Source: Holothuria scabra (lineage: Eukaryota > Echinodermata > Holothuroidea > Aspidochirotida > Holothuriidae). Taken from it: a stretch of DNA of 64,000 nucleotides. Below are positions 22,281 through 34,624 of the stretch, piece by piece (positions within the stretch are counted from its first letter, which is position 1; each line of letters opens with the position of its first letter). The stretch lies in contig CM074195.1 in assembly GCA_037179385.1 (NCBI GenBank), positions 9,935,787 to 9,999,786 on the forward strand. Reading direction: 5' to 3'. Under the pieces are notes generated by a model. That model was not told the DNA's origin. It was given only the letters and a program-made list of their open reading frames with translations, and ran no database searches. The translations under genes and the position numbers were made by a program.

Positions 22281-24299
22281 TTTTGAGAAATAAATTGATT
22301 AAAGCAGTTTAAGTAAAACAAAAGACTTAAAAGAGTCAAACAAGTGAGGAACCTGGGAAAATAGGACACACCACATGACCTTTTTAAACCATCCTTGTTG
22401 GATTCTGGTTGGAGGGGTGCCAGATAATGATGGATGCTTTTTTTTTTAACAAAGCAGGTTTTGCACCGAAAAGTGAATTTCTTGAAGGATATGCCAATAA
22501 TTTGATAGTCTTGTCTTCCCCTTTGCCCTGGTGTTTGTGTTTGTGTTTCGTGCCTGTCATAAGAGGCCATTACTGGGAACAACTAACATTGTTAATAAGA
22601 TGTATTTGAAACCGAATTCGAACATGAACCTGAACTGTATTTGCAACCATATTTAAACCTTTTCTTTTTATTTCGTTTAATAAAAATTTTGTGTTGGTGC
22701 ATTGAACTCAATCTAAGTTAATAGTTTTGCAAATGTACTTGATGAAAATTGAACATCTTTGTCTCTTTTCAGCCGTTCTACTGGACCTGTTATATCACCA
22801 TTTGAGTATACTGGGTTGGTATCCTGAAGCCACTGCACAGGGCAAGGGGGGAGTGCATGTGTTTGGGGGCAGCAAGGGCATGGGCAGGGGAAAAGTAAGG
22901 TGCACCATGGGCTCTAATGCTCTCAGATACCTTTCCACACCAACATAGTTGAAAACTGTTAAATGTCAGCATTCTCGCTGAATAATTTCTAGATATTTTG
23001 CAGAATTAATTTGACTAGAGTATTTATGTCTCACTGTGACACCACAGAGGATTTTTTTTATGAGTCTCTCTAGGAGGAAGATATTTCAATATTTATCCAG
23101 ATATCTTTCTTAACAAACTCAAAACAACTGAATAAAGAAATTTAGATAAGAATATTCTTTTTAAACCTTTATTTTTGCATCCTTTGGTAAACTTTTGCAG
23201 TAAGCTTCGTCAAGAAAAATTACAGTTCATCACCTTTTATGGAACAATTTGTTTCAGCTGTTTTTTACACTTCATTACCTTTTATTTTATTAGTACAGAT
23301 ATTTCTTTATATACATGGTAGATTAAAATATTTCCTTGTTTAAATGTACAGCTTACAGCTTTCTACAAGTATAAATGGAAGAAAAACAAAAGCAACTTAC
23401 ATGAGAACAGTTGCAAATTTTTATAGCAATTATGGGAAACAGCTCTCTCTATCATAATTAACACGGCTACATTAAAATGGCTTTTACGCTGATTGTTCAA
23501 AAATGCATATAAACAACTTTACCTTTTTGAAGAAAAAAATATTGTTTACATGCTATATAAGTTTGACACTCTACAAATTGACCTTGATATTCATATTTCA
23601 ATATTCATTGCCATGAACATTCAAAAAGCTTGTTTGTATCAATCAAATAGCCAACTGAACAGTCGAGGCAAAGTATTGATGTTAAGAAATACAAAGTCAT
23701 AAAAGCTGTAATAAATCAACTACTGTTGACACAATATTCATACTTGCATATTCATTAACATGAATATTCAGAAAGCTACTGTTGCCACAATAGCATAACA
23801 ATTAACTGGGGACACCGGAGCTGAACTGGAGACAAGAACACAAAAAACTGAAACAACTCTTAAACCCTGATCCAACCAATTTTTAAGTCCAAACAAAAGG
23901 AATTAAATGAATAAATTGTTTACCATCTAACCTTGATAACAGACATCATACAGTGAAGTCAAGGTATGGTAGGTGTCACAATTAGGTGCAACTAAGGTTC
24001 ATTTTCACTTGAGAATCACAGCTTCATACTGATTTGAATGGATTTCAATTCTTGCGTGAGAAATATTAAACAAATTAAAGTTTTTCTTCGTAAGTTGAAC
24101 CTTCAAATTATACTTGAATGAAAATGTAAAACTAAAGAAAATAACATAGAGCATCCATCATGTATCAATCAAAGAAGTCATAGAATTCTACAAAAGAAAT
24201 AGAACTGTTCTATTTCTCTAGCTTCCATATCTGGCACCCTGTTTCCGAATATAATGGGCCCCCCAGACCTATATGAAATGCTGTATGATTTTTTGCAAA

Positions 24300-24505
24300 A
24301 ACTTCTGTCGGGAGTTCTATTCCTGGCACAGTCATACCACAGACTTTAGAAATGGAACCTACTGCCAGTGTGCTTGGTGCTCAGCATAGGCAATGAAGAA
24401 GGGAAAACAAGGCATTGAGCCACAACTTGCAAAAAGGCCATGGTTGGCTCTGCTTAAACCAATTGGTTAAAAACTGGGCTGAAAAACTCCAGCTAGCCTA
24501 ACCCT
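24300..24505 (+). mobile_element. SINE copy, 5' truncated or diverged
   Basis: Body and 3' end match the other copies: GGAGTTCTATTCCTGGC, GTGCTTGGTGCTCAGCATAG, GAGCCACAACTTGCAAAAA, CTCCAGCTAGCCTAACC. The tRNA head is poorly preserved. It lies between the two genes. Confidence 0.72.
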
Positions 24506-27138
24506 CTGCCAATTACCCAAAGCTTCCAATCAATGCTACAACATCAGTGTCAAAGTTTTGGTCCATGGGTAGGTACCAGACCATGAAATAAGAACCCTAC
24601 CCTCCCCCCCACACCCCCCACACAGACACACATCGGGTGTTGGGTCCAGGGGAATTCTTGGGGCATTTCTCTCAGATGGAGACTGTCACTTAAAAGGCAG
24701 GGTCTCATATTATTTCCACCAAACAGGTGATTTGGGAACATTTCATTTCTGATGTGTCACTCCCCTTTCAGTTCTGTAAAACACAGCACAAGTCAAATTT
24801 CATTCAAGTGTGTCAATTCTGTTTAAAACATACACTTTTTAATATTTAAATACTCAGAGAGTGACATAAATTGTAACATTCCATTTTCATTTGAAGCCCC
24901 AGGGGCCAAATTACCAGGGCAGCCATTCAAGATTATAGATGTGAGTATACATTATACTCGCCTTGACGATGAAAACTTGGGAGTTAAGTTGCTTGATATT
25001 TTGTCTATAAAAAAAACTTGAATAAAATTACAATCTTACTGAAAGAAAAATCTTAACATTAATGATAGTCTTTACAATTTCCTTTTGTGATTGTCATTCT
25101 TTACAAAATCATGTCTTTTCCGTCCATAACGGAGAATATATTACATCTGTACATGAAACTATTTATCTTATAGTACAAATATAATCTTACAGTTAATATT
25201 TTTATTTACTCTAGAAAAAAAAAATGCAATAAAAAAAAAAAGGAAAGAAATAATGATTGTCTTCTAAGATGTTGTATAAAAGGTTGTAAGGACAGATTGG
25301 TCAGTCTTAAGATGCAATACTATGAAATAGATTCTTAATTAAAATAGGCAAGATCTATTGTTTAAACCATACCAACATGACACATTCAATAAAACATACT
25401 TCGCTGTTTTAATTATTGAGGCGTGTGTTAGTGATTGGGACAGACCCCATGCAAGTAAGCCAGTAACATGTTCAGTCATGACCAATGGAAGTCGCTGATG
25501 AGCAGTTTTTCCACAAATTAAAAATGAATATCTTGCAACTTACTAACAAATTTCCCCCAATTCGCGAGAATGTCTTCCCGTTCCTATGTTCTATTTGCTA
25601 TTTTTCTCTCCCAGGTGAACGTTAAAAAAAAAGGATCTACAACAATCTATGGTAAAATAAAAAGGTAGTTTAAGAAGGAAGATTTGGCTTTTCTGATTTG
25701 AATACAACATAAGGCCTATCTATCTTTCAACTTCCTAAATTTCTCAAAATTTGCAAATGGTTACTCTTTTCACTGAAAATTTGTGGTCGACATCAGCATT
25801 CCTAAATGTTGAAAAATTTTTCAGAAAAGTGGAAACACTGCTTAAAGCACAGCTATGGCTTACTAACGTAAGTGCAAAGATATTGGTTGGCATTTCATAC
25901 TGCCATTTGCAAACCGACTGTCCTTAGCAATATTTTACAGTTTTGAGTAATAGCATATCTTCCAATTTACTTGTATCTAGAGTTAGGCAATACTATTTGA
26001 TGTCTCACTTTGCTAGGGGAGGGGGAGGGGGGCAGGTCAAAATATTACATCAAGGCTGTTTAACATCGCAGTTTTTGTCCAATTAGCAGTATTGTACTGA
26101 AGAGTTTTTGACGCTGATGGAAATAGAATGATTTTTGAATTATTCCCTTTTCAATGACATTCATTACAAATTTTTTTTCTTTTTTTTTTTGCCACAAATT
26201 GTCCATAAAATAAAAAAAAAAAATCTTAGAACACATTTACTTGATTGGTGACTTACATATACCCTTATGAAAAGTTTCCAAAAAAATTGGAACATCATAC
26301 TATTTAACTATAAAGGTAGAGTGAGTTGAAACATAAGTTGAGGTTATGCATAAAAGTCCCTTTAAAGGTCATAGGGGTCACACTAAACGTATTCAAGCTG
26401 ACCGTTACAATAATATTACATCTACTATTCATACTCTGTGTGTTTTAGCAGCTCAAGTCAAGAAGCCTGGTTGCACAGCAATCATAACATCCTCTCCATG
26501 TACAAGCCTCAAGGAGGACAATATAGAAGTAGTACTGAAAAATATATTGGAAATGAAGCCCATGGTAGCTCATTTCTCACTGCCCCCCCCCAAAAAAAAA
26601 AAAAGCTTTGCATGACTTAACTCTTCCAGTTGCTTCTCAAATTCAGTTTGACTTCATATACAACTGTGGCTGGAAATTTTATAACCTTATGTGTGCAATT
26701 TATAAGTCACATTTGGTCAGGTGAACAAACTTGCTCGTTTTCCCCGACTGAATTCTGCTGTCACAAACTTGTTGAAACAAGTTGACCAATCAGGTACCAG
26801 CAAGTGCCCATGAAAAGGGTTGTCAAACAAACACCAAAGTGCAACCTTATCAATATTAACAAGCCAATCATGAAGCATGAAAAGCATGAAATAGATCTTA
26901 GGGGAGAGTCATTTATCTAACCAGCCAGTATGGGCAGGCAGTGAAAGGAAACAGATGAGTCACTTGGCCAAAACCACCAGCAAATGACTCTGCCTTATGC
27001 AAAAGATGTCACCCAACAAAAAGTGCTCTCAGGTGGTTGTTTGTAGAAAATGCAAATCATTGCAACTTAGACCAACACATGCAGCAGACAGGTGACTTGT
27101 CAATCAATCAAATACACATGCAAGTCTACTGCAGTCGA

Positions 27139-27158
27139 GGGAGGGGGGGGGGGGGGGG
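27139..27158 (+). repeat. Poly-G run
   Basis: A run of G interrupted early by one A (GGGAGGGG...), about 20 bases, in the intergenic interval. A similar C run of 15 lies at 29452-29466 in an Eph intron. Confidence 0.8.
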
Positions 27159-27894
27159 CACACAAAACCTGCTGCAGGCTGCCACATTTTATGGCAGCTT
27201 TCCCTCAAAATCGACAACTTGCATGATATCAATGGACTATTGTGCAAAGTGGAGATGTGCCAACTGTAGGATATCCATGGCGGTGAGATGGCTCAAGCAA
27301 AATGGTTCAATGTAGCTAGCTTAAAACAGTTGTGACATGATTACCAACCACCAAAAGGGCTACTTAAACACCCGTTGTTACTTATAAGACATCTGCAAAA
27401 TAATTTTACATAATATTCATTAATATATTTTTTTTTCAACAGTTATGAACTTCCAATGTAACCCCTGGTTATCCAATCAGATTGCAATGTGCTCATTGTA
27501 ATCTTTCCAACTTATTTCAATACTGAAAATGCCATCATTCATACTTTTGAAAATAACAAAACATGACCAGCATATTTAGTTCCACATCAAGTGTTAACTT
27601 GGAATCAACAAAGGATTAACAAACCCCAATCATTAAGCGAAGAAAGCACATTTCATACTCTCTCTCTGAAAAACAATTTTTCAATCCACATTCCTATGTT
27701 GACATAATGTCTCAGTCCAACTTGACATTGTTAGTCTGGTCCACTCAGTAATGTTTTTTCTCAGTTGACTTCTCCCGAAGCTGTTATACTCTCTTCATCC
27801 AGTCACCAGGAAAACATGAACTTGCACACAGCAGCGGCAGTCTCTGTTAAATGTAACATTAGCGGCAAACACATCACCAGCCAAGCAGAGTTAC

Positions 27895-28150
27895 TCAGAC
27901 CAAAGTTTCAGCAGCTTGTTCCAACTGTGCTCTGATTGAGTGTATACCTTTCATGATTTTCTTTTGGTGTCCAACAAGGGTTACCCCTAGCCTTGGCAGA
28001 TCACTCTGTGATAGCATCGCGATATCTTCTAGTCTAACATAGCCTGCTTCAGTGAATGAATCCTTGTACCTAGTCATCTTGAGACTCTCCAACCATTCTT
28101 CGACAGAATGAATTTGACTTATGTCTGTAAAGCCATTCATGGGAAGTGTT
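27895..28150 (-). CDS. Eph: Eph receptor, SAM domain and C terminus
   Basis: 256 bases ending at the stop TGA (27895-27897), phase 2 in after TCTTTTGTTAG. It encodes a SAM domain: SVEEWLESLKMTRYKDSFTE, then AGYVRLEDIAMLSQSDLPRLG, then VTLVGHQKKIMKGIHSI, the typical five-helix pattern with the conserved Tyr in RYKDSF. The protein ends ETLV, which fits a class I PDZ ligand (S/T-x-V at the C terminus). Many Eph receptors also end in a hydrophobic PDZ ligand. The 3' UTR follows toward lower coordinates. Confidence 0.96.
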
Positions 28151-30184
28151 CTAACAAAAGAAATTTTGAAAATGAATGAAAGTGACAAATTTAAAATGGA
28201 AAACAGGATGTATCTTTTAAATACTGCCCAGCCTATATAAGGTCCTTGACATCTCTTTAAGCCTACCCCTAAAATTTATTTCTTGACTCCACAGTTTCCT
28301 AGTTGAACTGTACAAATTTCTCAAGTCTTTCTCGGGCACACTTGGCCTCACCAAGAAAGTTTGGAGTTGAGGTGGAAAAATTTTCGATCCTTTTAAGATT
28401 CCTAGAAAATGAGTCAACTTTGTGGGCCTGCATCAAATAGACATATAATTGGTCATCGCATATCTCAAGAGAGTGGATGGAGCCTCATTCACAGATACAA
28501 TTACATACTCTTTTACAACTTTTTCAGTCTCTGACTGTAGGCCTACTAGTTTCCTTTCTTGGGATGTAATCCATGACCACTAAACTGCAATGAGGCAGAT
28601 TTTTAAAGCATACTGGTGTATCTATTATTCATTCATTCTTGGTAATAATCCTACACTTCTTTTGATTCATTTCAGTCACGTGACCACACATTTTCCCATG
28701 ATAGCCTCTTGGTGATGAAAAACGCCCTCAACTTGGTTCTACTTTCTATCGATCTTTTAGATTCGGAATGTACTGTATGAATGAACAAGATTTAATTCAG
28801 AACCTGTGCATTAAAGCACACTAATGCATTCTCTAGGGTTAATGCATTGGGCTGGACCCACTTTGGCTGTGCCCTCTGCATTACTTGCATTAACCTACAA
28901 TTATGCATTATCCTGTCCTAATGCACAGTCCTGGAAAAAATGTTATTTTCCAGGAAGGGAGTAAAATTTCCCACAATTCTCATAGTTTCGTGTGCACAGA
29001 AGGGGACTTTCTCTTCAATTGACAAAATTTCCCTCCAGATGCCAATATTTCTGGGTGAACGACCCCCCAGATTCCCATCTATTTCCACCTATGAATGCAC
29101 AGTACATCACTACACACTTATTGCTATATTGAAGCCATTAGCTCACCCATTCTTGGCCAGGCACCTTAAGGCGTTTGGATTCCTGATAAGTCGGTCTAGA
29201 GTAGATACAATTGTAGAGAAGGTTGGACGATGATTGCGCTCTCGCTGCCAGCAGTCCAACATCAACTGATGAATGGCTTCTGGACAGTCCATAGGGGGCG
29301 GCAGACGATAACCCTTCTCCACGGCTTTAATGACCTGTGAATGGATTAGAACAAGAGTTGAATAGAAAATTAAAGTACAACAATGATCCTTGTCAAACAG
29401 CTTCTAGCTTCTCACATCATTAAAAATAAAGATGCCCTCAACTTCCATACACCCCCCCCCCCCCCACTCCAAAAAAAGGAAAAGAATCCAAAGTAAAAAT
29501 AAAACAGGGCATCTGAATCCATGCTTTGGGGCTGTCCTAGTCTTTGCATAAGGACACCTTTTCTCCAACACTTTCATGACCATCGAGATAGCTAAATATT
29601 TTATCTAGCCTACTTCAAGCTTCCAAAACAATATGTCCATTTCCAAGTTCCAAATATTCTGCAATAGCTTGTACTAGTTAGTAACAATTCCTTGAGACTA
29701 AATAAACATGTTTTTCAAAGATATTCAACATTTTTTTTGATGTGCTGGCTCAATCTGTAACTAAGATTGTAAATCAATAGTACTATGAGCATTTTTAAAC
29801 TATTTCAACAAAGATACTTTAGTGATTTAATAGAAAGTAAATTTTACCTCTGCACCCAAACTTTGACCATAAGAAAAAGGGTGCAAAATTTGTTGTGATG
29901 GAAAGGATGAATTTCTCTCCACTTTTTATCTATCTTTTACACAGGTCTACTGACAAGTAGCCTTTCAAATCCAATAGATCTCTCAACCCCTACCCCTACA
30001 GCACCAAAAAATAAATAAAAAAATAAAATCTCCTTTTCTCTGCTTTCAACATAAGGGTGCTGTGTCTTGTAAGCTCCTCATAATTTTTGTTTTCTTTTAA
30101 ATGCAACATAAATTGATGATTTAAAATTTCCCAATAGGACGTAAGGAGGGGCGAGGTGGATTTAACAACCTCAGTTTGACTTAC
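28151..30184 (-). other. Eph introns around the kinase C-terminal exon
   Basis: Two introns of about 1.0 and 0.85 kb flank exon 29165-29334. Around 28800-28930 the + strand repeats the word AATGCATT/TGCATTA about nine times (GCATTAAAGCACACTAATGC, AATGCATTGGGCTGG, CTGCATTACTTGCATTAACC). A C15 run lies at 29452. No further exon seen. Confidence 0.5.
29165..29334 (-). CDS. Eph: Eph receptor, kinase C-terminal exon
   Basis: 170 bases, phase 0 in (ATTCACAG|GTCATT) and phase 2 out (CTTAAG|GTGCCT). Encodes [20 protein letters not shown], then [16 protein letters not shown] with the conserved Arg of helix I, then [18 protein letters not shown] from the previous exon joins VIKAV exactly as in other Eph proteins. 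The motif [10 protein letters not shown] is diagnostic for the family. Confidence 0.95.
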
Positions 30185-30334
30185 ATCCTGGTTCGGCCAG
30201 TTCCAGTATGGTCTCTCGCCATATGACATTATTTCCCACATAACAATTCCCAGACTCCAAACATCACTGGCTGAAGTAAATTTCTTGTATGCTATGGCTT
30301 CTGGTGCTGTCCAACGAATTGGTATTTTTCCCCC
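30185..30334 (-). CDS. Eph: Eph receptor, kinase APE / helix F exon
   Basis: 150 bases, 50 codons, phase 0 at both ends (TTTTTTCCAG|GGGGG and CAGGAT|GTAAGT). Encodes [20 protein letters not shown], then [20 protein letters not shown], then [10 protein letters not shown]. The [14 protein letters not shown]+1 loop is characteristic of Eph kinases. The upstream intron contains the large satellite, and transcription must pass through it before this exon. Confidence 0.96.
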
Positions 30335-30360
30335 CTGGAAAAAAAAAGAGGATAACACCA

Positions 30361-30680
30361 TTAATAATAATAATAATATAACAGTTCTTATATAGCGCCT
30401 TACACAAGAAGTCTCAAAGCGCTAAAACTATACAACATGCGGTCAATAAGACAAAGTAAACAAATGAGTTTTCAAGTTAGTTTTAAATTGTCCAACAGTG
30501 GAAAGAGTTCTTGACAAAAGATGGAAGGTCATTCCACAGTTTCGCAGATACTGTTGAAAAAGCACGATCACCATAAGAATGGGTAACAGATGACGGCACA
30601 TTTAAAAGAGATTGAGAGCTGGAACGTAGTTCACGTAAAGGCTTGTAATTAGAGGTCACATTGTAATTTATACATTTTCA
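30361..30680 (+). repeat. Interspersed repeat with TATAGCGC core after a TAA microsatellite
   Basis: Starts with a TAATAATAATAATAAT run, then CTTATATAGCGCCTTACACA and TCTCAAAGCGCTAAAAC. This head is a style of interspersed repeat I associate with marine invertebrate genomes. The rest is unique-looking. It begins 26 bases upstream (Eph sense) of the APE kinase exon. Confidence 0.5.
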
Positions 30681-30875
30681 CATTGTAATTTATACATTTA
30701 ATACCAAGTAAATCAAACTGTGACCTCTTGGAGAACAACATCCTAAACATGGCTAAGAGTTGATTGCCTACTATGCTTTCTATGAGAATTTCCACACAGA
30801 AAATTTACCCCTAACCCTTTCATTACCCAGGCAGTTCTCACCCAAAACATTTTTGGTGAATTAGTTTGATTTGTT

Positions 30876-31263
30876 GGGGCTCTACCACAGACTTCGTATA
30901 CATGGACAGAGCATACTACACGGTAGATTGTCGCTACCGTATGTATGAGAAAAAGCGCCCCAAGATGGCCGTCTGCTATTGTTTTGTGTGATAATTTGGA
31001 CTTGCTCAAGTATATCCCCACATTTTGCAAGAAAGTTCAAAAGGTCAAAACCCCTTCACTTATTGCAGGAGTATCATATTTTCCCCCATGCAAGTTTAAC
31101 TTTTGCTTACAATACTACAGAGTCGTTGTCCAATCAGACCATTTATAGGTTCACAGCGACCATCTCGGTGTGCCTTTTTTGTCCCATTCAGTGGCGACCA
31201 TCTACGGATAGGACGTACACCTTACATGCTCTGTGCATGTATATAAGTCTGTGGGCTCTACCC
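30876..31263. repeat. Fold-back element with long inverted ends
   Basis: The left end (CACAGACTTCGTATACATGG, ACAGAGCAT, GTAGATTGTCGC) and the right end (GCGACCATCTACGG, ATGCTCTGTGCATGTATATA, AGTCTGTGGGCTCTACCC) are inverted relatives about 90 bp long, giving a large imperfect hairpin. Overlapping open frames here (30945-31422) look accidental. Confidence 0.6.
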
Positions 31264-31455
31264 ATCAAGCTTCTTGCAGCAATCATTGTTGTCTTTCCAG
31301 TTGTGGGGTACTGTGCTGTTTTCTCTACTGTTTATGTGGAGCATCAGGCACAATGGCACGACCTTCCAATTTTTATGTCAGTCGTGGGAGAAATTGCTTC
31401 ACATGCTTTTCTTAATGGGTGAAAATTAGTCTAGGGTAAGTTTTCAGGGTAAGGA

Positions 31456-33169
31456 ATTGTGAGAGAGGGGTTGAAGTGTTCTGTCTGGAAGTGAACTGTT
31501 ATTGAGTTTGTCTGATCACACTAAATTGTGAGAGAGGGGTTGAAGTGTTCTGTCTGGGTGTAAACTGTTATTGAGTTTGTCTGATCACACTAAATTGTGA
31601 GAGAGGGGTTGAAGTGTTCTGTCTGGGTGTAAACTGTTATTGAGTTTGTCTGATCACACTAAATTGTGAGAGAGAGGTTGAACTGCTCTGTCTGGGTGTA
31701 AACTATTCTTGAGTTGTCTGATCACACTAAATTGTGAGAGAGGGGTTGAAGTGTTCTGTCTAGGTGTAAACTGTTATTGAGTTTGTCTGATCACACTAAA
31801 TTGTGAGAGAGAGGTTGAACTGTTCTGTCTAGAAGTGAACTATTCTTGAGTTGTCTGATCACACTTAATTGTGAGAGAGGGGTTGAACTGTTCTGTCTGG
31901 AAGTGAACTGTTATTGAGTTTGTCTGATCACACTGAATTGTGAGAGAGGGGTTGAAGTGTTCTGTCTGGGTGTAAACTGTTATTGAGTTTGTCTGATCAC
32001 ACTAAATTGTGAGAGAGAGGTTGAACTGTTCTGTCTAGAAGTGAACTATTCTTGAGTTGTCTGATCACACTTAATTGTGAGAGAGGGGTTGAACTGTTCT
32101 GTCTGGAAGTGAACTGTTATTGAGTTTGTCTGATCACACTGAATTGTGAGAGAGGGGTTGAAGTGTTCTGTCTGGGTGTAAACTGTTATTGAGTTTGTCT
32201 GATCACACTAAATTGTGAGAGAGAGGTTGAACTGCTCTGTCTAGAAGTGAACTATTCTTGAGTTGTCTGATCACACTAAATTGTGAGAGAGGGGTTGAAC
32301 TGTTCTGTCTGGAAGTGAACTGTTATTGAGTTTGTCTGATCACACTAAATTGTGAGAGAGGGGTTGAAGTGTTCTGTCTGGGTGTAAACTGTTATTGAGT
32401 TTGTCTGATCACACTACATTGTGAGAGGGAGGTTGAACTGTTCTGTCTAGAAGTGAACTATTCTTGAGTTGTCTGATCACACTAAATTGTGAGAGAGGGG
32501 TTGAACTGTTCTGTCTGGAAGTGAACTGTTATTGAGTTTGTCTGATCACACTAAATTGTGAGAGAGGGGTTGAAGTGTTCTGTCTGGGTGTAAACTGTTA
32601 TTGAGTTTGTCTGATCACACTTAATTGTGAGAGAGAGGTTGAACTGCTCTGTCTAGAAGTGAACTATTCTTGAGTTTGTCTGATCACACTAAATTGTGAG
32701 AGAGGGGTTGAACTGTTCTGTCTGGAAGTGAACTGTTATTGAGTTTGTCTGATCACACTAAATTGTGAGAGAGGGGTTGAAGTGTTCTGTCTGGGTGTAA
32801 ACTGTTATTGAGTTTGTCTGATCACACTAAATTGTGAGAGAGAGGTTGAACTGTTCTGTCTGGGTGTAAACTGTTATTGAGTTTGTCTGATCACACTAAA
32901 TTGTGAGAGAGGGGTTGAAGTGTTCTGTCTGGGTGTAAACTGTTATTGAGTTTGTCTGATCACACTAAATTGTGAGAGAGGGGTTGAAGTGTTCTGTCTG
33001 GGTGTAAACTGTTATTGAGTTTGTCTGATCACACTAAATTGTGAGAGAGAGGTTGAACTGTTCTGTCTGGGTGTAAACTGTTATTGAGTTTGTCTGATCA
33101 CACTAAATTGTGAGAGAGAGGTTGAACTGTTCTGTCTAGAAGTGAACTGTTCTTGAGGCTGTTCACACT
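31456..33169. repeat. 69-bp satellite, about 25 units, partly higher-order
   Basis: Tandem units of 69 bp (68 in variants lacking one T) starting ATTGTGAGAGAG and ending TTTGTCTGATCACACTAA. Three unit types recur: one with GTTGAAGTG...GGGTGTAAACTG, one with GTTGAACTG...GGAAGTGAACTG, one with GAGAGGTTGAACTG...AGAAGTGAACTATTCTTGAG-TTG. From unit 6 to unit 20 (about 31801-32823) they cycle in a fixed order of three. TGATCA occurs once per unit. The array lies inside the Eph kinase intron 30335-34902. Confidence 0.92.
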
Positions 33170-34433
33170 AAAAAGATGATGTAACACTGCAATGAAACCA
33201 ATCATGGTTCATAAAGCTATTACTAAACAGAATATTGCAATTTATTACATAAAATCTGTTCTGAAGTCCCTAATGCCATGAAAGAGCCACTATAAGTAAT
33301 CATTTGAACCCCCCCCCCTTCCCAGTTGGACCATGACCATGCATCCCATTGGGAAATGTAACCTTAATTACTATAAGCTCAATCAATTTTTAACTCACAT
33401 TTGTACATATCATGTGACTACTGTAAAGTGAAACCAGCAAAATATTCATCTTTCCACTTCACAGAGTCAAATGAATGAACTCAATCGAACTCACAAGGAA
33501 TGCTCCTGCTTTTCATTAAACATTTAAAAAAACTATCCCCGGGCATTCCTCCGTCTTCCATATAATAATCAAGGAAAGAAATGTCACCTAATCATGGCTA
33601 AAAATCAAATTATGGCTAAAAATTTTGCAGCAAAGTTAGCAACTTTTGAACCAAACAATCCGAACCCATCAGCGAATCAGATAGCTATGATCCATCTTAA
33701 ATGAGTCATCAAGACTGGATGAAGATTTCTCTTTCCATTTGAGAAAATGTTGGCGTCTTCCTTCTTTTCCTTCCTTTTTTACTTTAAAGGAAGCCAACAA
33801 TTTTTAAAATAACATCAATTTGTTTCATGTTTCAGGCCTCTTTCCAGGGTATTCAAGTGAAAACACAAGATGCAGTGTCACCGATATCTTTTTTTGAATT
33901 TACTTATACTGGAAGGTGATATATTGATCGCAATCAACACTGAGATAACTTTCTTTATTCTTTCTTAACGAATGGACGAGAATGTAAAACTGTTCTGAGA
34001 GTGACAGGTTTCATATCAAATTCGAATTCTAGTCGTGCATTCCATGATGCTATTACATTGTAAATGACAAGGCTTGCATAAGAAACGAAAACATACACTC
34101 TCTGTAGGATTTGGGCAAAGAAATAGGAGATTAGAAGACTGTGTCAAAGATTTTATTATGATGTAACAAATATTATAGATTGTCACTATTAAGATCTGGA
34201 AACAGTAATTCACACTTGTACATTAATTGTAACACTTCATTGGCTAATAACCTTGAAACAAGTAACATGATCTATAACCTAGCTAAAGGGGGAGTTTTTG
34301 CATGAAAGGAAAAGGCATGATACAGCACAGTACGGAAAAGATGAATGATTGAAAGTGCCGCCTTCACTTAATTTTCCAGTACTGGTCTTTTTACGGGTCA
34401 TTCACCTCCTATGCCGCAAGATGAGACAGACCC

Positions 34434-34500
34434 TACAAAATTCACCCCACCCCAAAAGAAATTCACCCTGTACCAATGAAATTCATCCTGCCTCAATGAC
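34434..34500 (+). repeat. Short tandem, about 22-bp period
   Basis: Three imperfect units beginning AAATTCACCCCACC, AAATTCACCCTGTA, AAATTCATCCTGCC. In an Eph intron; no coding signal. Confidence 0.55.
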
Positions 34501-34624
34501 ATGCTGGATGCCTTATAACTCTTACATTAACAAAGTTAACTTTTTATTTCAATTTTTTTTAAACTTGTCTGCCTATTATGTCCATACATCCAATTGATTT
34601 CCACTTGTATTAAAATCATTGATC

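Larger units (their letters stand above)
20167..27894. other. Convergent intergenic interval with both 3' UTRs
   Basis: The MIIP stop and the Eph stop face each other across about 7.7 kb with no convincing coding exon on either strand. It holds AT-rich sequence, parts of MITEs (a TTAAAGGCCAAGAGTAGTC end at 20250, a repeat block at 21965-22280), the ACATTATCGG tract, a SINE fragment and homopolymer runs. TTTATT on the + strand at 25201-25206 and 23281-23286 gives AATAAA on the - strand, candidate Eph polyadenylation signals. Transcript ends cannot be fixed from sequence. Confidence 0.6.

Noticed and set aside
22217..22609. Overlapping frames on both strands between the genes
   Set aside because: They run across the interspersed repeat at 21965-22280 and its flank; no motif or conservation pattern is visible.
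30945..31422. Overlapping + strand frames up to 147 codons
   Set aside because: They run across a fold-back repeat and a possible SINE fragment inside an Eph intron, with no family motif.
31456..33169. CRISPR-like array
   Set aside because: The units are contiguous 69-bp repeats with no unique spacers, in an animal gene intron.
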